From the NCBI GenBank assembly GCA_017552325.1, contig JAFZQE010000002.1:62001-126000 (forward strand): DNA of 64,000 nucleotides, written 5' to 3'. Shown piece after piece: positions 25,053 to 31,935 of the stretch. Each line of letters begins with the position of its first letter. Position 1 is the stretch's first letter. This DNA comes from Oscillospiraceae bacterium. GTDB taxonomy: Bacteria > Bacillota > Clostridia > Oscillospirales > Oscillospiraceae. The translations under genes and the position numbers were made by a program. The notes beneath the pieces were generated by a model that was not told the DNA's origin, ran no database searches, and saw only the letters and a list, made by a program, of their open reading frames with translations.

Positions 25053-27269
25053 TCAGAACAGGCCGATGACCTTGGTCATGTAGCCAGCGCCCTCGCCGGC
25101 GAAGGTGTCGAGGTAGGTGCAGGGATCACCGAAGTCGGGACCCCAGCCGGAGCCGTAGAACATGTCGAAGTTGCCGGCCTCGCCGTTGGAAGCGCGGTAA
25201 CCGCAGGCGTAGAAGTCCTCGGTGGTGGTGGCTTCGATCAGGTTCACGACCACGTTCTCGGTGCCGAGGGAAGCCTCAACGGTCTGCTTGAAGGCCTGAG
25301 CCTGGGCAGTGTTGGCCTCGCTGGTGCCGAGGTAAACGACGTCGATGTAGATCGGGAAGGTGACCAGGTCGCCCAGCTCAGCCTTGGCGGCTTCCAGAGC
25401 GGCCTTGGCTTCCTCGGGATGATACCAGCCGTTGGTGGCGTCAGCAACCTTGATGGGAGAGCCCATCTGCTCGAGGTAGTACTGAACCATTTCGCCGAAG
25501 AAGGTGCCGGCCGGGAAGGTGTGGCCGTCGGCGTCGGTGGTGTCGTTCTCCAGGGAGACGAACTGGGGATGCGTGTACATGTTGCGCAGGTTGGTCTCAG
25601 CCAGGTCTTCGCCGCGGGAAACAGCGTTCTGGGTCTTCTTGTCCCAGCCGAAGAGGATGGCCTTGCGGAAGTTCTGGTTGTTCAGAGCAGTGACGGTGTC
25701 GGCCTTCTGCTGCTCGGTCTTCGGGGAGGCGCAGGCGCCGGACTCAAGGGCGAAGGTGCCGCGGTTGAGGTTCAGGCCGCCGAAGTAGGAGGTGGAAGTG
25801 GTCTCGGAAACGTAGGCATACTTGTCGAAGTTGCCGTCTTCCTTGGCCAGGTCGAGCAGACCGGAGGCGGCGGTCAGGCCGGTGCCGGCATACACGCCGT
25901 TGCAGACGTCATTGTAGAACTGGGTCGGGTTGGAGCCGTCGTCGTAGACCCACTTGATGCTCTCAAGGGTGACCTGGTCAGCCTTGTAGTAGTTGGGGTT
26001 CTTCACAACGAGGATCTCGGAGTCCTTCTGCAGCTTCTGGAGCAGGAACGGGCCGCAGTAGACCTGGGAGGAAACGTCCTCGGACTTACCGAAGGTGTAA
26101 GCGTTGGTGTCGGCAAAGGCCTCCTGATACTCCTCACGGCCGTACACACCGCCATGGGACTCATAGAAGCTCTGGCAGATGGGCAGGAAGATGGAGTAGG
26201 TCAGCATGGTCATGAAGTAGGAGGTGGGGGCGACCAGAGTGACTTCCAGGGTGTAGTCGTCAACAGCCTTGTAGCCGACATCGTCGAAGGTGCCGCCGGA
26301 GAGGTACTCGGAGACGCCGACGACAACGCCGTCGACCAGCCAGTCAAGGCCGGCGTCGGTGTCGAGCATGTGATGGAAACCGGCCTCGAAGTCGTGGGCG
26401 GTCACTTCAGCATACTCGGTGCCCTCAGAGGTGTACCAGTACACGCCCTGACGGATGTGGAAGGTGTAGGTCAGACCGTCGTCGGAGATGTCCCAGCTCT
26501 CAGCCAGAGCGGGCTTCATCTGGTTGAGGTTGTTGTACTGGACAAGGCCCTCAACGCAGTTGACGGTGATCTCAGTATCGGACTGAGAAGAGGTGTTCAG
26601 CCAGTCAATGGTGACAGGCGCGGTGGTGAAGGTCAGGACGTAGGAGTCGAGCAGGGTGTGGCCCTTCTCGGTCAGGTACGCGGCGGGATCGTACTCGCCC
26701 TCGCCGGCAACAGCCTTGCCCCACAGCTCGAACAGATCGGCGCGCTCGGCCGGGGTCAGGAACTCGTCAGAGATGACCATGCCGAAGAAACGGTCGTCGT
26801 CGTTGCCCCACTGCACGTAAGGAACGGTGCGGGGAGCGATGCGGCTCAGGGTGTAGGCGCCGCCCTGGGTGGTGTTGGGCTCCATGACGGCGGAGTCGAG
26901 CAAGTAGGCCTCGGCCTGAGCCTCGAGAACGAAGCGCATGTCGTTGGTCTCGGCGTCCTTCGCGGCAGCCATCATTTCCTCATAGTTGCCGAGAGCGCCG
27001 TAGTAGATCTCCTCGTCGTCGCCGCGGACGTAGTTGCCGTCGGCGTCGAGCTCGCTGACATAGCCTTCGTAGCCTTCCGGCTCAACGGGGGTTTCGTCAG
27101 CAGGGGCTTCGTCGACCGGGGCGTCAACCGGGGTCTCGTCGACCGGAGCCACATCGACCGGGGTCTCTTCGACCGGGGTCTCGGCGGCGGGGGTCGGCGT
27201 GGTGTTGCCGCAGGCAGCCAGGCTGAAGATCATCATCAGCGCCAGAAGCATAGCAACAAACTTCTTCAT
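25053..27269 (-). CDS. Oligopeptide-binding lipoprotein OppA (system 1), apparently permuted
   Basis: 738 residues. Signal peptide with lipobox SLAAC (lipidated Cys20), then a Thr/Pro/Glu/Asp/Val-rich linker (about 21-65). The SBP_bac_5 start (TAPVTIDWLNTSSQSDTEI, GLVQYNNLNQMKPALAESW, DGLTYTFHIRQGVYW) appears only after ~200 residues. The ~130 residues before it contain AEAYLLDSAVMEPNTTQGG and YTLSRIAPRT, which resemble the segment normally at the C terminus of this family, while the real C terminus stops early at GWGPDFGDPCTYLDTF plus 15 residues. This suggests a circular permutation. It binds peptides outside the membrane and delivers them to OppB1-OppC1. ATG follows GGAGGACACACA. Confidence 0.88.
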   Translation of the reverse strand: MKKFVAMLLALMMIFSLAACGNTTPTPAAETPVEETPVDVAPVDETPVDAPVDEAPADETPVEPEGYEGYVSELDADGNYVRGDDEEIYYGALGNYEEMMAAAKDAETNDMRFVLEAQAEAYLLDSAVMEPNTTQGGAYTLSRIAPRTVPYVQWGNDDDRFFGMVISDEFLTPAERADLFELWGKAVAGEGEYDPAAYLTEKGHTLLDSYVLTFTTAPVTIDWLNTSSQSDTEITVNCVEGLVQYNNLNQMKPALAESWDISDDGLTYTFHIRQGVYWYTSEGTEYAEVTAHDFEAGFHHMLDTDAGLDWLVDGVVVGVSEYLSGGTFDDVGYKAVDDYTLEVTLVAPTSYFMTMLTYSIFLPICQSFYESHGGVYGREEYQEAFADTNAYTFGKSEDVSSQVYCGPFLLQKLQKDSEILVVKNPNYYKADQVTLESIKWVYDDGSNPTQFYNDVCNGVYAGTGLTAASGLLDLAKEDGNFDKYAYVSETTSTSYFGGLNLNRGTFALESGACASPKTEQQKADTVTALNNQNFRKAILFGWDKKTQNAVSRGEDLAETNLRNMYTHPQFVSLENDTTDADGHTFPAGTFFGEMVQYYLEQMGSPIKVADATNGWYHPEEAKAALEAAKAELGDLVTFPIYIDVVYLGTSEANTAQAQAFKQTVEASLGTENVVVNLIEATTTEDFYACGYRASNGEAGNFDMFYGSGWGPDFGDPCTYLDTFAGEGAGYMTKVIGLF

Positions 27270-27385
27270 TGTGTGTCCTCCTTAATGGATTTTATAATTT
27301 GAACAGGCCCTCTTGAGAGCGAAGTTCACGAAACAGAAGGCGCGTCTTTCCGCGCTGTCCGTATCCGAAACGGGACGGAAAAATG

Positions 27386-27449
27386 AATATACCGCCCCAT
27401 CTTTTTATAGGACAAATTGAAGTTTACCATACCGAGCCGCAAAGTGCAA
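27386..27449 (-). promoter_or_regulatory. Candidate promoters of opp operon 1
   Basis: On the minus strand TTGCAC (27444-27449), 17 bp, TAAACT (27421-27426); and TTGTCC (27410-27415), 18 bp, TATATT (27386-27391). Either would give a 5' UTR of about 110-145 nt. The 330-bp stretch 27270-27599 otherwise holds only this region and a terminator. Confidence 0.5.
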
Positions 27450-27531
27450 GTCCTTTTCCGGAAATCCCGTAAAATAATCTCAATTTGGCTACAAATATCC
27501 GGCCTTTTTTCTCTTTTTTTGTGTAAATCAT

Positions 27532-27565
27532 AAAAGGCCGGAAGGGTTCTGTCCCCTTCCGGCCT
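27532..27565 (-). terminator. Terminator after spore coat genes
   Basis: AGGCCGGAAGGG (27535-27546) pairs with CCCTTCCGGCCT (27554-27565) around TTCTGTC, followed on the minus strand by TTTT, 35 nt after the CotF-like stop. Confidence 0.8.
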
Positions 27566-27599
27566 CCGGTCCGCGGCATTCGCCGCCGTATTTCGCCGC

Positions 27600-27851
27600 T
27601 CAGCCCCTGGGCTGGGCGAACTTCTGTTTGACCTGCTGCAGCTTCTGCGGCTGCTCCTGCTCCTTCTGATACCAGCCGCGGCTCTCCATCTGGGCGTAGA
27701 CGCCGTTCTGCATGCAGAGCGCGTCGTTGAGCGCCGTGGAAAAGGCCTCGTGCACCGGCGGCGTGGCGGATTCCACCGCGCCGTGGAGGTAGAGGTCGCA
27801 GACCCCCTTCGTGGTCAGCAGGATGTTTTCCATGATTTGCTGATCGTTCAT
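27600..27851 (-). CDS. Spore coat protein, CotF-type
   Basis: 83 residues made of the coat F (ferritin-like helical) repeat: MNDQQIMENILLTTKGVCDL, then HGAVESATPPVHEAFSTALN and MQNGVYAQMESRGWY. Gln-rich C terminus. Such small proteins are built into the coat or spore during sporulation in the mother cell. It is the second gene of a pair with a related small protein 13 bp upstream; a terminator follows. Confidence 0.85.
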   Translation of the reverse strand: MNDQQIMENILLTTKGVCDLYLHGAVESATPPVHEAFSTALNDALCMQNGVYAQMESRGWYQKEQEQPQKLQQVKQKFAQPRG

Positions 27852-27864
27852 CGTGTTTTCTCCC

Positions 27865-28038
27865 TTACACCAGATTGTAAAAGCGGTTGAACAGCGCCTG
27901 GTTGCTGTCTGCCAGGCTCTGCGCCTGGCGGGCCAGGGCGGGATCGCGCAGCGTGCGCGCCGCCTCGCGGCACTGCTGCGTCAGAAACTGCGTATGACCG
28001 AGCGCGTCTTCGATATAGAGCAGCTCTTTCGGACTCAT
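27865..28038 (-). CDS. Small coat-associated protein, partner of CotF-like gene
   Basis: 57 residues from the ATG at 28038, chosen because GGCGAGGTGATCAAC precedes it; an in-frame ATG at 28119 lies inside the promoter palindrome. Sequence MSPKELLYIEDALGHTQFLT followed by a helical segment is typical of the short proteins encoded next to CotF in clostridial spore formers. Probably a coat or spore-surface component expressed with the next gene. No catalytic motif. Confidence 0.75.
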   Translation of the reverse strand: MSPKELLYIEDALGHTQFLTQQCREAARTLRDPALARQAQSLADSNQALFNRFYNLV

Positions 28039-28097
28039 GTTGATCACCTCGCCCTTAGTATGCGCAGCGGGAAAGAAAATAGCCGCGCCAAAAACTG

Positions 28098-28140
28098 TTG
28101 GCTTTTTTATGATTATCATTTATAATGATAAAAAAGCCAA
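28098..28140. promoter_or_regulatory. Palindromic divergent promoter
   Basis: A 43-bp imperfect palindrome. Its outer arms (13 bp, TTGGCTTTTTTAT and complement) and inner ATTAT/ATAAT arms build two promoters back to back: plus strand TTGGCT (28098-28103), 17 bp, TATAAT (28121-28126); minus strand TTGGCT (28135-28140), 17 bp, GATAAT (28112-28117). It serves the coat pair on one side and the membrane protein/synthase pair on the other. Confidence 0.65.
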
Positions 28141-28156
28141 GAAATGAGGCTTCTGC

Positions 28157-28435
28157 ATGAACATCTTTCTCGCCGTCCTCTGCGGGCTCGTTTGGGGCCT
28201 GCTGGCCGCGCTGCTGGGCGGGCTGATCCTGCGCCGCGCGATCGCCAAAAACACGAACGGGGCCGTCATGGCCGCCAACCTCCTGCGTACCGTCGTCGAT
28301 CTGGCGGCGCTGGGCCTGATCTATCTGGCGCGGGACCTCCTCCCCTTCGACTGGCGCTGGATGATGATCGCCACGGCCGTCGCGCTCTCGATCGGCCTGA
28401 TCCTCATCAGCTTCCGCATCGCGCGTCAAAAGTGA
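28157..28435 (+). CDS. Small multi-helix membrane protein
   Basis: 92 residues, almost all hydrophobic, with three or four membrane helices: about 3-25 (ending RRAIAK), 37-58, and 65-88. Positively charged residues sit between helices and at the C terminus (RIARQK). Size and pattern recall ATP synthase subunit I-like proteins, but no atp genes are nearby and the match is not certain. It starts 31 bp after the divergent promoter and ends 9 bp before the synthase-fusion gene, so the two are one operon. Confidence 0.7.
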   Translation: MNIFLAVLCGLVWGLLAALLGGLILRRAIAKNTNGAVMAANLLRTVVDLAALGLIYLARDLLPFDWRWMMIATAVALSIGLILISFRIARQK

Positions 28436-28444
28436 GGGCCTGCC

Positions 28445-30040
28445 ATGACCGAACACAAGATCCTCAAACGCAAGTGGTTCCTCTATGTGACGGAGTTTTT
28501 CGCGGGCGTGTCCGTCATGGCCGTCGAGCTCGGCGCGAGCCGCCTGCTCGCGCCCTATTTCAGCTCCTCGCAGATCGTCTGGACCATCATCATCGGCACC
28601 ATCATGATCGCCATGGCGCTCGGCAACCTCTACGGCGGCCGCGCCGCGGACAAGAACCCCGATCCCGCGCGGCTTTACCGCCGCATCCTGATCGCCGCGG
28701 TCTGGATCGCCGCGATCCCGGTGCTGGGCAAGTACCTGATCCTCGGCGTGTCGGGCCTGCTGATCGTCACGGTGAGCACGAATTTCCTCGTCATCGCGGC
28801 CTTCGTATCCTGCATGCTGATCTTCGTCTTCCCGCTCTTCCTGCTCGGCACGGTGACGCCCGCGCTGGTGAAGGTGACGGTCGGCAGCCTCGACGACAGC
28901 GGCCGCACGGTCGGGCGTCTCGGCGCCTGCAACACGGTCGGCAGCATCCTCGGCACCTTTCTGCCCACCTTCGTCACGATCCCCGCCGTCGGCACCGCGG
29001 TCAGCTTTCTGATCTTCTCCGGCGTGCTGCTCGCGATCGCGCTGATCTATTTTCTCAGCGAAAAAACGAAGCTGCGCGCCGTGATCATCGCCGTGATCCT
29101 CTTCCTCCTCTGCCTGATCTTCGGGCGCAGCACGGCCTTCGCCTTCTGGGAGGACGATCTGCGCTACGAGGGCGAGTCGGTCTACAACTACCTGCAGGTG
29201 AAGGAGGACGAGCGGAGCGTCGTCCTCTCGACGAACGTCCTCTTCGGCGTGCAGTCCGTCAAGATGAAGGAGGGCGGCCTGACCGGCATGTACTACGACT
29301 ACGCGCTGGCGGGGCCGGTGATGACCGGGAAAGCCGCGCCGAAGGTCCTCGTGCTCGGCAACGGCAGCGGCACCTTCGCCTCGCAGTGCCTCGAGTACTT
29401 CCCCGGCTGCACGGTCGAGGGCGTGGAGATCGACGGCCGGATCACGCAGCTCGCCTGGGATTATTTCGACATGCCCGAGGCCGTCCGGGTCACAGAATAT
29501 GACGGGCGCGCCTATCTGCAGGCGACGGACGAGAAGTACGACGTGATCCTCGTCGACGCCTACCAGGACATTACGATCCCCTTTCAGATGTCCTCGGTCG
29601 AGTTCTTCACGCTGGTGCGCGGGCACCTGAGCGAGGGCGGCGTGATGGTCGTCAACATCAACATGCGCTCCGACGGCGAGGGCAGCATCAACCAGTACCT
29701 CTGCGACACGATCGCCTCGGTTTTTGACTCTGTCGCCTGCGCGGACGTCCCGAACAGCACCAACCGCGAGCTCTTCGCCTGCCTGGGCGAGACGCCCGCC
29801 GCACGCCTCGAGACCGGGGCGGCGCGGATCGACAGCGCGGAGCTGCGCGCTCTGACGGCGCGGGTGAAGGGAAAGCTCGTCCCCTATGAGGGCGGCGGGC
29901 ACATCCTCACCGACGACCGGGCCCCGGTCGAGCTGCTGGGCATGCGGATGATCGACGGGCTGATCGAAGAGGAGCTTGGCTATTATAAAGAAGTCTACGC
30001 CCGCGATGGGCTGAGGGGGATCCTGGACAGCTTCGGCTGA
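28445..30040 (+). CDS. Membrane-fused spermidine synthase-like protein
   Basis: 531 residues. The N-terminal ~235 form six or seven helices (VTEFFAGVSVMAVELGASRL, then MALGNLYGGRAAD), the MFS/spermidine-synthase fusion type. The C-terminal half is a Rossmann methyltransferase-like domain: LVLGNGSGTFASQCLEYFP (~302-320), VEGVEIDGRI and the catalytic-loop-like VILVDAYQD. Spermidine synthase uses an Asp there to deprotonate putrescine; DAYQD fits. Many such fusions have no proven activity. It may make or modify polyamines at the membrane; a polyamine importer (pot) lies 24 kb away. A strong terminator follows. Confidence 0.8.
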   Translation: MTEHKILKRKWFLYVTEFFAGVSVMAVELGASRLLAPYFSSSQIVWTIIIGTIMIAMALGNLYGGRAADKNPDPARLYRRILIAAVWIAAIPVLGKYLILGVSGLLIVTVSTNFLVIAAFVSCMLIFVFPLFLLGTVTPALVKVTVGSLDDSGRTVGRLGACNTVGSILGTFLPTFVTIPAVGTAVSFLIFSGVLLAIALIYFLSEKTKLRAVIIAVILFLLCLIFGRSTAFAFWEDDLRYEGESVYNYLQVKEDERSVVLSTNVLFGVQSVKMKEGGLTGMYYDYALAGPVMTGKAAPKVLVLGNGSGTFASQCLEYFPGCTVEGVEIDGRITQLAWDYFDMPEAVRVTEYDGRAYLQATDEKYDVILVDAYQDITIPFQMSSVEFFTLVRGHLSEGGVMVVNINMRSDGEGSINQYLCDTIASVFDSVACADVPNSTNRELFACLGETPAARLETGAARIDSAELRALTARVKGKLVPYEGGGHILTDDRAPVELLGMRMIDGLIEEELGYYKEVYARDGLRGILDSFG

Positions 30041-30059
30041 AGCTTTGTCAGAAACGCCG

Positions 30060-30095
30060 CCGGCGGATACGCAAACGCGTATCCGCCGGTTTTTT
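30060..30095 (+). terminator. Intrinsic terminator
   Basis: CCGGCGGATACGC (30060-30072), AAAC loop, GCGTATCCGCCGG, then T6. It ends the synthase operon and isolates the next island. Confidence 0.92.
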
Positions 30096-30116
30096 ATGCC
30101 CGCATAGAAATAGCGA

Positions 30117-30145
30117 TTGTTTTCCCCTTGCGTCTGTGATATGAT
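30117..30145 (+). promoter_or_regulatory. Promoter of leader RNA / K+ channel unit
   Basis: TTGTTT (30117-30122), 17 bp, TATGAT (30140-30145). The predicted start, about 30151, is the first base of the long stem of the structured RNA. Confidence 0.6.
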
Positions 30146-30150
30146 AATCG

Positions 30151-30307
30151 TGCCACGCAATTTCATACGATCACACCGTAGGTATGTGTTTTTTCCTTTT
30201 GGTAAAAACGCATGCCCTTTTCGGCATACCTATGGTGTGAAGAAATTGCGTGGCAGCAACGGGGCCTCTGCGTTTTTCGCGCGTGGCTTCGGCTGCGCGC
30301 TTTTTTT
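30151..30307 (+). ncRNA. Structured leader RNA or small RNA ending in a terminator
   Basis: Read from the promoter, the transcript starts with a perfect 14-bp stem, TGCCACGCAATTTC (30151-30164) with its complement at 30242-30255. Inside is a 15-bp stem with one G-U pair (30172-30186 with 30225-30239), and inside that a GTTTTT/AAAAAC hairpin and an ATGCC/GGCAT hairpin that competes with the 15-bp stem. Next comes a GCAG/CTGC hairpin (30253-30271), then a terminator: GCGCGTGGC, TTCG loop, GCTGCGCGC, T7 (30279-30307). The K+ channel ATG follows 48 nt later. It could be a riboswitch-like attenuator, an independent sRNA, or a MITE-type inverted repeat. I do not recognise a known class. Confidence 0.55.
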
Positions 30308-30354
30308 GTCCATAATTACGCATGCGAATATGAAAAGAAGGGAGGACGCCAAGC

Positions 30355-31107
30355 ATGAGAAAGGCAATACACGAGGTGATTCGCGGTTCTCACAAAGAGA
30401 AAAAATGGAGCAACATGTATGACGGCTTCATGATCGTTGTGATTGTCTTGAGCTTGTTTCCTCTGAACTTCAAGGAAGATACCCCGGCTTTTATCATCAT
30501 CGACAAGGTTTGCGCCGGAATTTTTATCATAGACTATCTGCTGCGCTGGCTGACCGCCGACTATAACAGCGACAAGCCGCCGCTTCTTGCCTTTATCAGC
30601 TATCCCGTATCGTTTATGGCGATCATCGACCTTGTTTCTATTCTTCCGTCTTTGTCCATATTAAGCCAGGGCTTTAAAATCCTTCGCATTGTAAGAATGG
30701 TACGCGCCCTGAGGGTGCTGCGCGTGGCCAAAGTGGTCAGATACTCAAAAAGTCTTCAAATCATCATCAACGTAATCATGCGGACAAAACGGTCTTTAGC
30801 AACAGTCGGCGCCTTGGCCGTTGCCTATGTTTATGTTTCAGCACTTATCATCTTCAACGTCGAACCCGATACCTTTGAAACAATATATGAAGCCATCTAT
30901 TGGGCTATGGTATCGCTGACGACGGTCGGCTACGGCGACTTGTATCCGGTCTCTTTGGCAGGGAGAGCAATCGCTATGCTTTCGTCCTTTTTCGGAATCG
31001 CCGTTGTAGCTTTGCCTGCCGGTATTATCACAGCGGGTTATATGAAAGAAATAGAAGCTTTGGAAAACAACCAGTCCTCACATTTACAACAAGCCGATAC
31101 TTTATGA
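30355..31107 (+). CDS. Voltage-gated K+ channel (six-helix Kv-type)
   Basis: 250 residues with six helices. S4 is exceptionally regular, with positive residues at every third position: R111, R114, R117, R120, R123, K126, R129. The pore loop has the K+ filter TTVGYGD (189-195), followed by S6 with a Gly/Pro hinge (VVALPAGIITAGY). It should form a tetrameric plasma-membrane K+ channel opened by voltage; no RCK or cyclic-nucleotide domain follows. GGGAGG precedes the ATG. The gene is clearly less GC-rich (about 45%) than its neighbours, suggesting transfer. A small basic protein follows by 17 nt. Confidence 0.92.
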   Translation: MRKAIHEVIRGSHKEKKWSNMYDGFMIVVIVLSLFPLNFKEDTPAFIIIDKVCAGIFIIDYLLRWLTADYNSDKPPLLAFISYPVSFMAIIDLVSILPSLSILSQGFKILRIVRMVRALRVLRVAKVVRYSKSLQIIINVIMRTKRSLATVGALAVAYVYVSALIIFNVEPDTFETIYEAIYWAMVSLTTVGYGDLYPVSLAGRAIAMLSSFFGIAVVALPAGIITAGYMKEIEALENNQSSHLQQADTL

Positions 31108-31124
31108 AAGGAGCGAATTACCAG

Positions 31125-31268
31125 ATGAAAATACCGGGTCTGTCCTTCAGTTGGAAACGCGCGTTGGGAATCACTAAGGTAAAGCGCAAAATAGCCAAGG
31201 CAACGGGAATCCCAACGACGAAGCAGGGGCGTCGAAACAAATTCGCCAAGAAACTGGGAATAAAATAA
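31125..31268 (+). CDS. 47-residue basic protein
   Basis: The ATG at 31125 follows AAAGGAG by 11 nt. The product, beginning MKIPGLSFSWKRALGITK, has about 15 Lys/Arg in 47 residues and ends KKLGIK. An alternative ATG at 31104, overlapping the channel stop, would add seven residues. Similar short basic proteins occur in gut Clostridia without assigned function, from memory. It is co-directional with the channel, shares its lower GC, and is followed by a terminator. It could bind nucleic acid or membrane; no function is claimed. Confidence 0.7.
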   Translation: MKIPGLSFSWKRALGITKVKRKIAKATGIPTTKQGRRNKFAKKLGIK

Positions 31269-31273
31269 GAGTT

Positions 31274-31305
31274 CTGCCGGGAGCATATACTCCCGGCAGG
31301 TTTTT
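31274..31305 (+). terminator. Terminator of K+ channel unit
   Basis: CTGCCGGGAG (31274-31283), CATATA loop, CTCCCGGCAG (31290-31299), then GT5. Confidence 0.92.
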
Positions 31306-31309
31306 CATT

Positions 31310-31516
31310 CGGGCTATCGGGGACGCCGGCCCCTACAACGAAGAACCGCAGGCGGATGACAGCCGCCTTTGGCTCCCCTAACAGGGGAGCTGTCAGCGCG
31401 TTCGGCGCGCTGACTGAGGGGTTTTCCTCTCGCAGAATAATACCCTTCCACCGCGCAAGCGCGGTCCCCCTCCCCTTTCAGGGGAGGCTTTTTCGGGCCG
31501 TCGGGGACGCCGGCCC
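31310..31516. repeat. Palindrome-rich intergenic element bounded by 23-bp direct repeats
   Basis: The ends are 23-bp direct repeats (31310-31332 and 31494-31516) differing at two bases, with the core TCGGGGACGCCGGCCC. Between them lie four hairpins: GCTCCCCT/AGGGGAGC (31372-31390), GTCAGCGCG/CGCGCTGAC (31392-31414), ACCGCGC/GCGCGGT (31450-31465) and CCTCCCCT/AGGGGAGG (31469-31487, followed by T5). Such elements are scattered through gut Clostridia genomes. No gene is seen in 31306-31566; the last 40 bp are a degenerate CTAAAAAC-type tract. Confidence 0.75.
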
Positions 31517-31566
31517 GAACGGAATCTAAGCACTGACCGCTCCTACTAAAAACTACAATCTAAAAA

Positions 31567-31935
31567 CTAATTCTTGTCGCCGGGTTTGCATACCAGCGCG
31601 ACGAGGAGGCCGAAAAACATCGCCGCGCAGACGCCGCCCGAGGCGGCGGTGAAGCCGCCGGTGAAGGCGCCGAGCAGGCCCTTTTCCTCCACCGCCTTCT
31701 TCACGCCCTTCGCCAGCAGGTTCCCGAAGCCGGTCAGCGGCACGGTCGCGCCCGCGCCCGCCCAGTCGGCCAGCGGCTGATAGACGCCGAGCGCGCCGAG
31801 CATGACGCCTGAAACCACGAAGATCGTCAGAATGCGCGCGGGCGTCAGCTTCGTCTTGTCGATCAGGATCTGCCCGAGTACGCAGAACAGCCCGCCGACC
31901 GCAAAGGCCTTCAGATATTCAATCAGAGTTTCCAT
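31567..31935 (-). CDS. spoVAE: Stage V sporulation protein AE
   Basis: 122 residues with three or four membrane helices, the usual SpoVAE(b) size: LKAFAVGGLFCVLGQILID, then LTPARILTIFVVSGVMLGALG, and the family phrase VPLTGFGNLLAKGVKKAV. SpoVA proteins form the channel that moves dipicolinic acid into the forespore and out during germination. It overlaps spoVAD by 17 nt, so the two are coupled. SpoVAC, usually just upstream, is not in this window. Confidence 0.93.
   Translation of the reverse strand: METLIEYLKAFAVGGLFCVLGQILIDKTKLTPARILTIFVVSGVMLGALGVYQPLADWAGAGATVPLTGFGNLLAKGVKKAVEEKGLLGAFTGGFTAASGGVCAAMFFGLLVALVCKPGDKN

Noticed and set aside
25053..25100. Sequencing frameshift as the cause of the short OppA1 C terminus
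   Set aside because: Sequence downstream shows no continuation of the binding-protein fold in another frame, and the missing segment has a counterpart at the N terminus. Kept only as a possible refutation.
30151..30307. ydaO-type c-di-AMP riboswitch before the K+ channel
   Set aside because: Attractive by context, but the conserved purine-rich blocks of that class, as I know them, are absent; only the long stems and the terminator are present.
30900..31268. A 122-residue version of the small basic protein
   Set aside because: The long frame overlaps the K+ channel out of frame; the ribosome site at 31107 supports only the short 47-residue form.
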